Shown here piece after piece: positions 1 through 5,239 of a stretch of DNA of 5,704 bases. How positions within the stretch are numbered: the stretch's first letter is position 1; every line of letters begins with the position of its first letter. Below the pieces are notes generated by a model. That model was not told the DNA's origin and ran no database searches. It saw nothing but the letters and a program-made list of their open reading frames with translations. The position numbers and the translations under genes were made by a program. The stretch comes from Gammaproteobacteria bacterium (GTDB lineage Bacteria > Pseudomonadota > Gammaproteobacteria > Pseudomonadales > Azotimanducaceae_A), in assembly GCA_028819775.1 (NCBI GenBank), contig JAPPKV010000357.1:1-5704 (forward strand), given 5' to 3'.

Positions 1-256
1 GGTTGGGAACCTGGAATCCGATGTCTTCGAGGCCCTTCAGTCCTTGGGCGTCGATATCGTCGCCCGAGATCGCCACCACCGACTCCGGAATCTCGAGCAG
101 ACTCTCCTCGCGTTTACGAGCGGTGACCAGCACCTCCTCGATTTCGTCGTCCGTCGCCGCTTGTTCCGCCACCGAGTACTGGGCTGGGACGGCGAGTAGC
201 ACGAGCATTGCCCCGGATAGGAACGCACCCGTACACATTGGGATGTTCTTGTCCAT
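1..256 (-). CDS. TonB-dependent outer-membrane receptor, N-terminal fragment (runs off the left edge)
   Basis: This is the first 85 codons of a TonB-dependent receptor, an outer-membrane beta-barrel that imports siderophores, vitamin B12, sugars or other ligands using energy from TonB-ExbB-ExbD. The start is ATG at 256, preceded on the minus strand by GGGGAGA seven bases upstream, a good ribosome binding site. Residues 1-30 look like a Sec signal peptide: a short N-terminus with one lysine, a hydrophobic stretch over about 11-24, and a possible cleavage site after SVA (about 28-30). A TonB-box-like segment, EIEEVLVTARKRE, follows at about 38-50. The start of the plug domain follows that, with IPESVVAISGDDI at about 56-68. 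The barrel is missing because the gene continues past base 1, so the ligand cannot be inferred. Such receptors are usually 650-1000 residues. The gene diverges from the glyoxalase gene across about 110 bases. The family call is firm, the substrate unknown. Confidence 0.9.
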   Translation of the reverse strand, partial: MDKNIPMCTGAFLSGAMLVLLAVPAQYSVAEQAATDDEIEEVLVTARKREESLLEIPESVVAISGDDIDAQGLKGLEDIGFQVPN

Positions 257-367
257 TGCCTGATCTCCCCTGGATCGACTTCCGCCCATTGGCGGATGCG
301 GCGAGTATACTCTTGGGGGTTGCGTCTCGCCCGACTTTGCGGGCAGATTCGAGGGGAGATGAACATC
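257..367. promoter_or_regulatory. Divergent intergenic region with a TATACT-containing 10-base palindrome
   Basis: This gap separates the TonB-dependent receptor (minus) from gloA (plus), so both promoters should lie here. A perfect 10-base palindrome, GAGTATACTC, sits at 303-312. It gives a TATACT -10-like box on both strands, at 306-311 on plus and 309-304 on minus. No convincing -35 hexamer lies 16-18 bases upstream on either strand. The promoter call is therefore tentative, and the palindrome could equally be an operator half or chance. Purine-rich ribosome binding sites flank the gap: GGGGAGA on the minus strand and GAGGGGAG at 351-358 on the plus strand. Confidence 0.35.
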
Positions 368-763
368 GTGGCCAAAGCCATCCACACCATGATCCGCGTC
401 CTGGACCTAGACCGGTCGCTGGACTTCTACAAGCGCGCTTTCGGGCTCGAGGTCGCCGACCGGTTCGACTTCGACGATTTCACGCTGGCGTATCTGCGCA
501 ACGAGGAGAACGACTTCGAGGTGGAGCTGACGTGGAACCACGGCCAGAAGGAGGACTATACGCACGGCAGTGGCTACGGCCACGTCGCCATGTGCGTCGA
601 GGATTGCGCTGCCGAACGTGTGCGGTTCGAAGCCGAGGGGTTCGACCCCGGAGACGTCGTGGAATTCCACCGCGACGGCGGACTGATGGCGCGTTTCTTC
701 TTCGTCCAGGATCCGGACGGCTACAAGATCGAAGTCCTGGAGCGCCACGGCCGGTACCAGTAA
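368..763 (+). CDS. gloA: Glyoxalase I (lactoylglutathione lyase), short nickel-class type
   Basis: This cytosolic metalloenzyme converts the hemithioacetal of methylglyoxal and glutathione to S-lactoylglutathione, the first step of methylglyoxal detoxification. With the GTG start at 368 the protein has 131 residues, close to the 135 of E. coli GloA. The vicinal-oxygen-chelate fold appears as two half-modules: IHTMIRVLDLDRSLDFY at 5-21, and GYGHVAM at 69-75 leading to DPDGYKIEVLE at 115-125. All four expected metal ligands are visible: His6, Glu53 (in VELTWN), His72 and Glu122. These match His5, Glu56, His74 and Glu122 of E. coli. The absence of long insertions favours the nickel/cobalt-activated bacterial class. 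GAGGGGAG at 351-358 is nine bases before this GTG. An in-frame ATG at 359 abuts that site directly and would add only MNI, so it remains an alternative. A further in-frame start at 296 is unlikely because it adds a non-homologous leader. The gene is monocistronic and converges on nadA. Confidence 0.93.
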   Translation: MAKAIHTMIRVLDLDRSLDFYKRAFGLEVADRFDFDDFTLAYLRNEENDFEVELTWNHGQKEDYTHGSGYGHVAMCVEDCAAERVRFEAEGFDPGDVVEFHRDGGLMARFFFVQDPDGYKIEVLERHGRYQ

Positions 764-764
764 C

Positions 765-800
765 GGCGACGCTATCGCGCCCGTAGGGCGCGCCGTCGCC
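765..800. repeat. Two-tier palindrome downstream of gloA, GTAGGG-containing
   Basis: This is a strong hairpin just after the gloA stop codon. The outer stem GGCGACG (765-771) pairs perfectly with CGTCGCC (794-800). The inner stem CGCGCCC (776-782) pairs perfectly with GGGCGCG (786-792) around a GTA loop. The tiers are separated by CTAT on the left and a single C on the right. There is no U-tract on either side, so it is not a textbook intrinsic terminator. It may still stop or protect transcripts from the convergent genes. It contains GTAGGG at 783-788, like the neighbouring palindrome in opposite orientation, which suggests REP-like dispersed elements. Confidence 0.6.
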
Positions 801-834
801 CGCAAACCGTCGACTCGCCTTCGTCTAACTGGGC

Positions 835-859
835 GGGACGCCACAAGGGCGTCCCCTAC
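835..859. repeat. Perfect 8-bp hairpin at the nadA 3' end, overlapping the stop codon
   Basis: GGGACGCC (835-842) pairs perfectly with GGCGTCCC (848-855) around the five-base loop ACAAG. Read on the minus strand the element begins GTAGGGG, and the nadA stop codon TAG (858-856) is part of that head. No T-run follows on the minus strand, where the next bases are GCCCAGTTAG, so Rho-independent termination is not clearly supported. The GTAGGG head followed by a GC-rich hairpin resembles dispersed palindromic repeats found in many bacterial genomes. I infer that resemblance from pattern memory, not from a comparison. It could act as an mRNA 3'-end stabiliser or a bidirectional terminator between gloA and nadA. 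Confidence 0.55.
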
Positions 860-1875
860 GAAAACGCCAGCATCCGCTGCAGGGGCACCATTGCCCGGGC
901 GCCGACCTGCGGTTCGACGTGAATCTCGTTGTCGGTGTTTTCCAGGGTAGCTAGCAGGGCTTCGAGTTCGTTCATGGCCATCCACGGACAGTGTGCGCAA
1001 CTCCGACACATGGCGCCGTCGCCCGCCGTGGGGGCCTCGATGAAGCGCTTGCCCGGTGCGGATTTGCGCAGCTTGTGGAAGATGCCGCGGTCGGTGGCCA
1101 CGATGAAGGTGTCGTGGGGCAGTTCCTGGGCGGCCTGGATGATCTGGCTGGTGGAACCCACGCGATCCGCGATGTCGATGACCGCCGCAGGCGACTCGGG
1201 ATGTACCAGCACACCGGCATCGGGGTAGACCCGCTTGATGTCCTCGAGCGCCTTGAACTTGAACTCCTCGTGGACGACGCAGGCACCGCTCCAGAGCAGC
1301 ATGTCCGCCCCGGTCTTGGCGCGGATGAAGTTCCCGAGGTGCTTGTCCGGCGCCCAGAGGATCTTCTCGCCCTTGCCGGCAAGGTGTTCGACGATCTTCA
1401 AGCCGACGCTCGACGTCACCACCCAATCGGCTAGCGCCTTCACGGCGACCGAGGTGTTGGCGTAGACGACCACCGTCCGATCCGGGTTCGCATCGCAGAA
1501 CGCCTTGAAATCCTCTGGGGGACAGCCTAGGTCCAAGGAGCACTCGGCCTTGAGCGTCGGCATGAACACGCGTTTCTCCGGGGAGAGGATCTTCGCCGTC
1601 TCGCCCATGAAACGCACGCCGGCGACGATCAGCGTGCTCGCCGGGTGGTCCCGACCGAAGCGCGCCATCTCCAGCGAGTCCGCGACGCAGCCGCCGGTCT
1701 CGTCGGCGAGATCCTGGATGTCGCCGTCCACGTAGTAGTGTGCCACGAGCACGGCGTCGCGTTCGGCAAGCAGACGCTTGATGTCGGACTTCAGCGCGAT
1801 GACACGGGTGTCCGGCAGAAACGCCGGCGTATGAACCGGCACCTCCGCAGGTTGCAGGCTGTAATCACGCAACAT
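856..1875 (-). CDS. nadA: Quinolinate synthase NadA
   Basis: NadA condenses iminoaspartate (from NadB) with dihydroxyacetone phosphate to form quinolinate, the precursor of NAD, using an oxygen-sensitive [4Fe-4S] cluster in the cytosol. From ATG at 1875 it has 339 residues, near the 347 of E. coli NadA. The three cluster cysteines are in place: Cys112 (AECSLDLGC), Cys199 ([11 protein letters not shown]) and Cys296 in the [13 protein letters not shown] motif at 290-302. They are offset by one from Cys113, Cys200 and Cys297 of E. coli. The substrate-site motif AHYY (45-48) and the segment MGETAKIL (90-97) are also typical. The frame stays open upstream to 1980, but those 35 codons are not NadA-like and would run through the divergent ATP-grasp gene. 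A weak AAGGTG lies 12 bases before the chosen ATG. nadB and nadC are not in the window. The stop codon lies inside a palindromic element. Confidence 0.97.
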   Translation of the reverse strand: MLRDYSLQPAEVPVHTPAFLPDTRVIALKSDIKRLLAERDAVLVAHYYVDGDIQDLADETGGCVADSLEMARFGRDHPASTLIVAGVRFMGETAKILSPEKRVFMPTLKAECSLDLGCPPEDFKAFCDANPDRTVVVYANTSVAVKALADWVVTSSVGLKIVEHLAGKGEKILWAPDKHLGNFIRAKTGADMLLWSGACVVHEEFKFKALEDIKRVYPDAGVLVHPESPAAVIDIADRVGSTSQIIQAAQELPHDTFIVATDRGIFHKLRKSAPGKRFIEAPTAGDGAMCRSCAHCPWMAMNELEALLATLENTDNEIHVEPQVGARAMVPLQRMLAFS

Positions 1876-1921
1876 GGCGCGATAATACACCTTGTCTCCC
1901 AACCAGCCGGTCGTAGCGCCC
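1876..1921. promoter_or_regulatory. Short divergent promoter region between nadA and the ATP-grasp gene
   Basis: Only 46 bases separate the two start codons, so at least one promoter must reach into a coding region or the two must overlap. GATAAT at 1881-1886 is a reasonable -10 box for the plus-strand gene. On the minus strand TATTAT, at 1887-1882, would place transcription of nadA almost at its ATG. Neither has a good -35 hexamer at normal spacing. The plus-strand gene has no visible Shine-Dalgarno sequence before ATG 1922. Confidence 0.25.
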
Positions 1922-2809
1922 ATGCCACGCGTCGCGTTCTTCGTAACCGACCCCAATCGCGGTCTACCGGCGAACGACAACCACCTGCGCCTGCCGCGGG
2001 CATTCGCAGCGGCCGGCTGGTCGGTGTCCCGAATCGATCAGGAGTCGCTCGCTATGCACAGTCGACGGGTCTTGGCGCGCGACTTGTCGGGGAGCGCGGT
2101 GTCCGTCGCGGACTTCGACCTCTACTTCGTGCTGGGCTTCGGATCCCAGGCGACTTTCCTCGATCGGATGCAGCTCTTGCGCTCGCTGGACCAGAAGCGT
2201 TTCGTCAACACCGTCGACGCCCTCGTGTACCAGCACGGCAAGGTCTCGCTGTTCCTCGCGGCGCACGAGATACCCCAACCGGAAACCCACGTCTCCAACG
2301 ACCCGGAATGGCTCGCCTCGATCGTTGCGCGCGGCGGCGACTGGATCGTCAAGCCCACCGCGGCGAGTTTCGGACGCGACGTGTTCAGGTTGCGGCAGGA
2401 AGACACCAACCGCCGCGCGATCCTGGAACACCTAACACGCGACAACCGCTACGCCTTGCTCCAGGCCTACCTCGACCCCGGTACGGATGGCGAAAAACGC
2501 GCGCTCGTCGCTGCCGGCAAGGTCATCGGCACCTATGGCAAACGGCCACTCGACCATCGCGGCAACCTCGGCGCCGGGGCCGAAGCGTTCCACGCCACGC
2601 TGTCGCGGGAAGAAGCATCGACCGTGGCGCGGCTAGTGAACGGACTCGACGACCTCGGCGTTCGCTTCGCCACCATCGACCTCGTCGGATCCCGAGCCCT
2701 AGAGATAAACGTCGCCAACCCCGGTTGGCTCGGGACCTACGAGCAGGTCACGGGTGTCGATCTCGCATCGAGGGCGGTCGATGCGCTGTCGCAGCGTTTC
2801 GGATCATGA
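1922..2809 (+). CDS. ATP-grasp ligase, glutathione-synthetase-like with a RimK/LysX-like nucleotide loop
   Basis: This 295-residue protein belongs to the ATP-grasp carboxylate-amine ligases, which join a carboxylate to an amine or thiol-containing amine through an acylphosphate. The C-terminal half follows glutathione synthetase closely. It has a Lys107 equivalent (QHGK), IVKP with Lys144, EKRALV with Arg193, RGNLGAGA at 213-220, and the magnesium ligands Asp253, Glu261 and Asn263 in ALEINVANP. Two things differ from E. coli GshB. The N-terminal third lacks the MRKDPPFD-type substrate segment, and [10 protein letters not shown] stands at about the same place. The glycine-rich loop reads [14 protein letters not shown], closer to the GSWGR/GSFGR loop of RimK and LysX than to KPLDGMGG. 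The start is ATG 1922; TTG at 1892 is possible, but no ribosome binding site supports either. It diverges from nadA, is convergent with the SDR, and lies one gene from the glutathione-dependent gloA. It could be a divergent GshB or a different amino-acid ligase, so I give no gene symbol. Confidence 0.8.
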   Translation: MPRVAFFVTDPNRGLPANDNHLRLPRAFAAAGWSVSRIDQESLAMHSRRVLARDLSGSAVSVADFDLYFVLGFGSQATFLDRMQLLRSLDQKRFVNTVDALVYQHGKVSLFLAAHEIPQPETHVSNDPEWLASIVARGGDWIVKPTAASFGRDVFRLRQEDTNRRAILEHLTRDNRYALLQAYLDPGTDGEKRALVAAGKVIGTYGKRPLDHRGNLGAGAEAFHATLSREEASTVARLVNGLDDLGVRFATIDLVGSRALEINVANPGWLGTYEQVTGVDLASRAVDALSQRFGS

Positions 2810-3559
2810 GAACGAGCCGCCGTCGACTCGGATGATGGCGCCCGTCGTGAAGCTTCCCGCGTCACTCGCGAGATAGAGTGCCGCGCCGACCACCTCCTCC
2901 GGCTGGCCGCCACGCTGCAGCGCAATGCCGGTCTTCGCGCTCCGCTCGAAGGCGTCCATGTCCCACGCTTTCGAGATGTCGGTCAGAAACGGTCCCGCCT
3001 GGATGCAGTTGACGCGAACCTTCGGCGCGTAGGCCCGGGCAAGGGACAGCGTCAACGAGTTGATCCCGGCCTTTGCGGCACCATAGGGCTCGGACCCCGG
3101 CGTTGCCTGCACCGCTGCGTTGCTGCTGACGTTGACGATGGCACCGCCCTGCCCCGCAGCCATGCGCTCGCCGATGATCGCCGAGAGCCGATAGGGTCCC
3201 TTCAGGTTGACGCCAACGACCTTGTCGAAGAGATCCTCGGTGACGGCCGAGAGCTTCGGATAGAGCGGCGACATGCCGGCGTTGTTGACGAGGATGTCCA
3301 TCTTGCCGAACTCGGCGTAGGCGGCGTCCGCGAGTTCGCCGAGTTCGTCCCAGTGGCCCACGTGGCAGCCGTAGGGCAGCGCCCGCACCCCCAACGCGCG
3401 GGCTTCCTCGGCCACCGCCTCGCAGTTGTCCGCCTTGCGGCTGGTGATCACCACGTCCGCCCCGCGTTCGGCGAACGCCAGCACCATGGCCCTGCCCAGG
3501 CCGCGGCTGCCGCCGGTGACCAGGGCGACCTTGCCGGTGAGATCAAAGAGATCGGCCAT
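2804..3559 (-). CDS. Short-chain dehydrogenase/reductase (SDR), FabG-like classical type
   Basis: This is an NAD(P)-dependent oxidoreductase of 251 residues, the usual size for classical SDRs, acting in the cytosol on an alcohol/carbonyl pair. The Rossmann cofactor motif TGGSRGLG is at 15-22, NNAG at 92-95 and the active-site Asn at 118. The catalytic Ser is 146, with Tyr159 and Lys163 in YGAAK. The C-terminus ends in the typical VDGGSFS. SRK at 40-42, just after the second beta strand, suggests NADP(H) preference. The ATG at 3559 has a good AAGGAAG ribosome binding site five bases upstream. It is the third gene after the acid-sugar kinase and the small unknown protein, 51 bases behind the latter, so co-transcription is likely. 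The substrate cannot be told from sequence: the family includes FabG, gluconate 5-dehydrogenases and many sugar or hydroxy-acid dehydrogenases. Context favours a sugar-acid or hydroxy-acid substrate. Its stop codon overlaps that of the convergent ATP-grasp gene in TCATGA. Confidence 0.93.
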   Translation of the reverse strand: MADLFDLTGKVALVTGGSRGLGRAMVLAFAERGADVVITSRKADNCEAVAEEARALGVRALPYGCHVGHWDELGELADAAYAEFGKMDILVNNAGMSPLYPKLSAVTEDLFDKVVGVNLKGPYRLSAIIGERMAAGQGGAIVNVSSNAAVQATPGSEPYGAAKAGINSLTLSLARAYAPKVRVNCIQAGPFLTDISKAWDMDAFERSAKTGIALQRGGQPEEVVGAALYLASDAGSFTTGAIIRVDGGSFS

Positions 3560-3610
3560 GCTTACTTCCTTGGAGGGGTCGGTCGGCCAGTCTAGCGTTG
3601 TTTGGAGAGG

Positions 3611-3629
3611 CTACGTTCTCGGAACGTAG
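3611..3629. repeat. Perfect 8-bp inverted repeat covering the stop codon of the small unknown gene
   Basis: CTACGTTC (3611-3618) pairs with GAACGTAG (3622-3629) around the three-base loop TCG. The repeat spans the last six codons of the minus-strand unknown gene and includes its TAG stop. No T-run follows on the minus strand. It could be a weak terminator or attenuator ahead of the SDR, a 3'-end stabiliser, or chance. Confidence 0.4.
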
Positions 3630-4105
3630 ACCAGTTGGCCGTCCCGCACCTCCAACGTGCCAAAGGGATCGTCGCCGCTGCCGCAGTGGGGGTTCTCGCC
3701 GTACTCGACCAGATAGTGGTCTGGTGGATTGCCATCGGACAGGGTTCGAAGGTCGTAGACGTCGTAGACCGTACGGTATAGGCCGCGTTCGCGGAGATCA
3801 GCGAAGCAAGCCTTTTCACCGGTAACATTGACGAGAGAGTGCGTTGTCGAGGCGCTGTCTGACTCGTCCTCTGGGGTTCTCCTCACGACCTTGACTTCGC
3901 GTTTGCTCAGACAGCGGGCGATGTCCTCGGCATCGCCTACGCCGTGTCCCAGCACGAGCCTGCCGTCATGGATGCGAGCACTGTAGTCAACAGGGTTCGA
4001 GAAGGCATGCAGGAACGCGGTCTCGCCGGTTGACGCATCGAGGACGTGCGCCTCGGTCCCGCTGCGCCCGACCAGCCAGGTACCATCGTCCGAGATCAGC
4101 CCCAT
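3611..4105 (-). CDS. Small protein of unknown function, possible beta-propeller fragment
   Basis: I do not recognise this 164-residue protein. It lacks a signal peptide and membrane segments, is rich in Asp, Glu and Gly, and should be soluble. The N-terminal stretch SDDGTWLVGRSG (5-16) followed by AHVLDASTGE (19-28) resembles one blade of a WD40- or PQQ-type beta-propeller. A second short blade-like piece, TLEVRDGQLVYVP, lies at the C-terminus. One or two blades cannot form a propeller, so it may be the surviving C-terminal part of a longer ancestor or a small beta-rich protein. Codons end mostly in G or C, which supports real coding. The ATG at 4105 is 13 bases after the kinase stop and has no ribosome binding site. 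Translational coupling to the kinase is one explanation, degeneration of the 5' end another. The frame stays open upstream to a stop at 4150 without another usual start codon. Being sandwiched between the kinase and the SDR suggests an accessory role in the same pathway, but that is inference. Confidence 0.65.
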   Translation of the reverse strand: MGLISDDGTWLVGRSGTEAHVLDASTGETAFLHAFSNPVDYSARIHDGRLVLGHGVGDAEDIARCLSKREVKVVRRTPEDESDSASTTHSLVNVTGEKACFADLRERGLYRTVYDVYDLRTLSDGNPPDHYLVEYGENPHCGSGDDPFGTLEVRDGQLVYVPRT

Positions 4106-4118
4106 GCCAAGGTCGATA

Positions 4119-5201
4119 CTACTCTGCTGTGCTGGACAACAGCCTCGTCAAGGTGTCCTCCTCGCCGATGCCGCCACCCTTGGTGACCACGGCGAGACCC
4201 TCCTCCGTCTGACAGAAGGGAACGGCCGTGTCCGCACTGCCCAATACACGTAGCGTGCGGTCGCCCAGGATCGCGGCCGCCGTGTCGCCGCCCAGGATGA
4301 CCAACGTCGGCGCGCCAGAGGCCGTGATCCAATCCCAGGTCGTCGTAGCGACCACCAACGCCATGGACTCAGCCGCGACGTCCCCGATCTTAGCCGGAGT
4401 CATTTCGGTCGCCAGAATCACGTCCTGCCCACATTGCAGCGCGGCCATAGCTTGTCCGGCGCCATCGTCGGGCCCCACGGTCAGGCAACCGAGCTTCGAG
4501 ACCTGCATTCGGCTAAGCGGATGGAGACTGCCGCAAACGATCAGCGCCGGTCGCGGCAGGGGCGGCAAGTCGGAGCCCCCTCCAGAACGCAGCGTCGCGA
4601 CGTAGGCCCCGACCCCGCCCGTGGTGCCGACCAGCATGCGATCTTCCTCCCGACATCGAACCGCCGCAGCGTTCAACTCGTCATTGGTGTTCGCGTCGAG
4701 GACCACCAAGCGCCCGTCCGCCAGCGCGTTCTCGCAGCCCGCTGCCAACAGGTAGTCGATCGGGCGGCTGGACAACAGGCGGTTGCGGGGGTCGCGTCCG
4801 AAGGGACTCTCGGCCACGGGCACATCGCGTATGTAGACCGTACCGCCGTCGCAGCGCCTGCCCGCGTCGGGAAAACTCGCGAGGATTCCCACGCGCCTGC
4901 CCAAGGCAATCAGAGACGCCGTTTCATGCGCCCAGTTGCCGCGTAGTCCAGAGTCCATCTTGTGGCAGCGGAAACGAGCGGCGAGCCGATGCGCCTCGCC
5001 GATCCGGCCTGCGGCTTCGACTGCCGGGCAATGACGACTGTCGAGGTCGATCACCGCACAGTCGTCGGTCGCGTCCGGCGCGGTGGTCAGTCGAACCTCG
5101 AAACCCAAGTCGGCACACGCGCCGCCGGTCTCCAAGGCGCCTGTCCGGTCGTCCGCAGTAACTAGCAGTTCAACTGCCACTGGCGCTCCGAAACCGTGCA
5201 C
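4119..5201 (-). CDS. Four-carbon acid sugar kinase family protein (DUF1537)
   Basis: Members of this family (OtnK, DtnK, LtnK) phosphorylate acid sugars such as 3-oxo-tetronate or threonate/erythronate, using ATP, during sugar-acid catabolism in the cytosol. Motifs appear in the expected order. The substrate domain holds ADDRTGA at 16-22, KMDSGLRGN at 81-89, PDAGR at 111-115 and the DP at 137-138. CGSLHPLSRMQ follows at 223-233. The nucleotide-binding domain ends with GGDTA at 304-308 and the KGGGIGEEDTL loop at 341-351. At 360 residues it is shorter than the roughly 400-430 common in the family. The loss seems to lie mainly between residues 233 and 304. The annotated start is GTG 5201, with AGGA seven bases upstream. 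GTG 5180, with GGAG five bases upstream, would place ADD at residue 9 as is usual in the family, so it is a serious alternative. It heads a probable operon with the unknown protein and the SDR, and diverges from the Rid gene. The exact substrate is unknown. Confidence 0.88.
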   Translation of the reverse strand: MHGFGAPVAVELLVTADDRTGALETGGACADLGFEVRLTTAPDATDDCAVIDLDSRHCPAVEAAGRIGEAHRLAARFRCHKMDSGLRGNWAHETASLIALGRRVGILASFPDAGRRCDGGTVYIRDVPVAESPFGRDPRNRLLSSRPIDYLLAAGCENALADGRLVVLDANTNDELNAAAVRCREEDRMLVGTTGGVGAYVATLRSGGGSDLPPLPRPALIVCGSLHPLSRMQVSKLGCLTVGPDDGAGQAMAALQCGQDVILATEMTPAKIGDVAAESMALVVATTTWDWITASGAPTLVILGGDTAAAILGDRTLRVLGSADTAVPFCQTEEGLAVVTKGGGIGEEDTLTRLLSSTAE

Positions 5202-5239
5202 CCCATCATCCTAACGCGCAGAGCCGAAACGGTGGCCCC
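5165..5239. promoter_or_regulatory. Divergent kinase/Rid control region with direct repeat and palindrome
   Basis: Start codons of the kinase (minus) and the Rid gene (plus) are 38 bases apart, so control sequences must extend into coding DNA. Two near-identical 11-base direct repeats, CCGAAACCGTG (5188-5198) and CCGAAACGGTG (5224-5234), differ at one base and are 36 bases apart. They flank the gap. A 13-base palindrome with a single central base, GCAGTTCAACTGC, lies at 5165-5177 inside the kinase 5' end. These could be operator sites for a shared regulator. I see no clear -35/-10 pair. The only candidate ribosome binding site for the Rid gene, GGTGG at 5231-5235, overlaps the second repeat. 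Confidence 0.3.

Noticed and set aside
208..786. Plus-strand frame of 192 codons over gloA
   Set aside because: Arg-rich shadow of the glyoxalase gene. The gloA frame carries all four metal ligands.
835..855. Classical Rho-independent terminator for nadA
   Set aside because: The hairpin is strong but no T-run follows it on the minus strand, so it is listed as a palindromic repeat rather than a terminator.
407..1543. Long minus-strand open frame (378 codons) across gloA and nadA
   Set aside because: Its sequence is low-complexity and rich in Arg, Gly and His. It overlaps nadA in another frame and gloA antisense, and both of those have clear family motifs. Open shadow frames are common in GC-rich DNA.
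1876..1980. N-terminal extension of NadA to 1980
   Set aside because: The extra 35 residues are not NadA-like and would overlap the divergent ATP-grasp gene. ATG 1875 gives the normal family length.
1645..2835. Plus-strand open frame of 396 codons
   Set aside because: It covers part of nadA antisense and the ATP-grasp gene in a different frame. Its Arg/Pro-rich composition shows no family motif.
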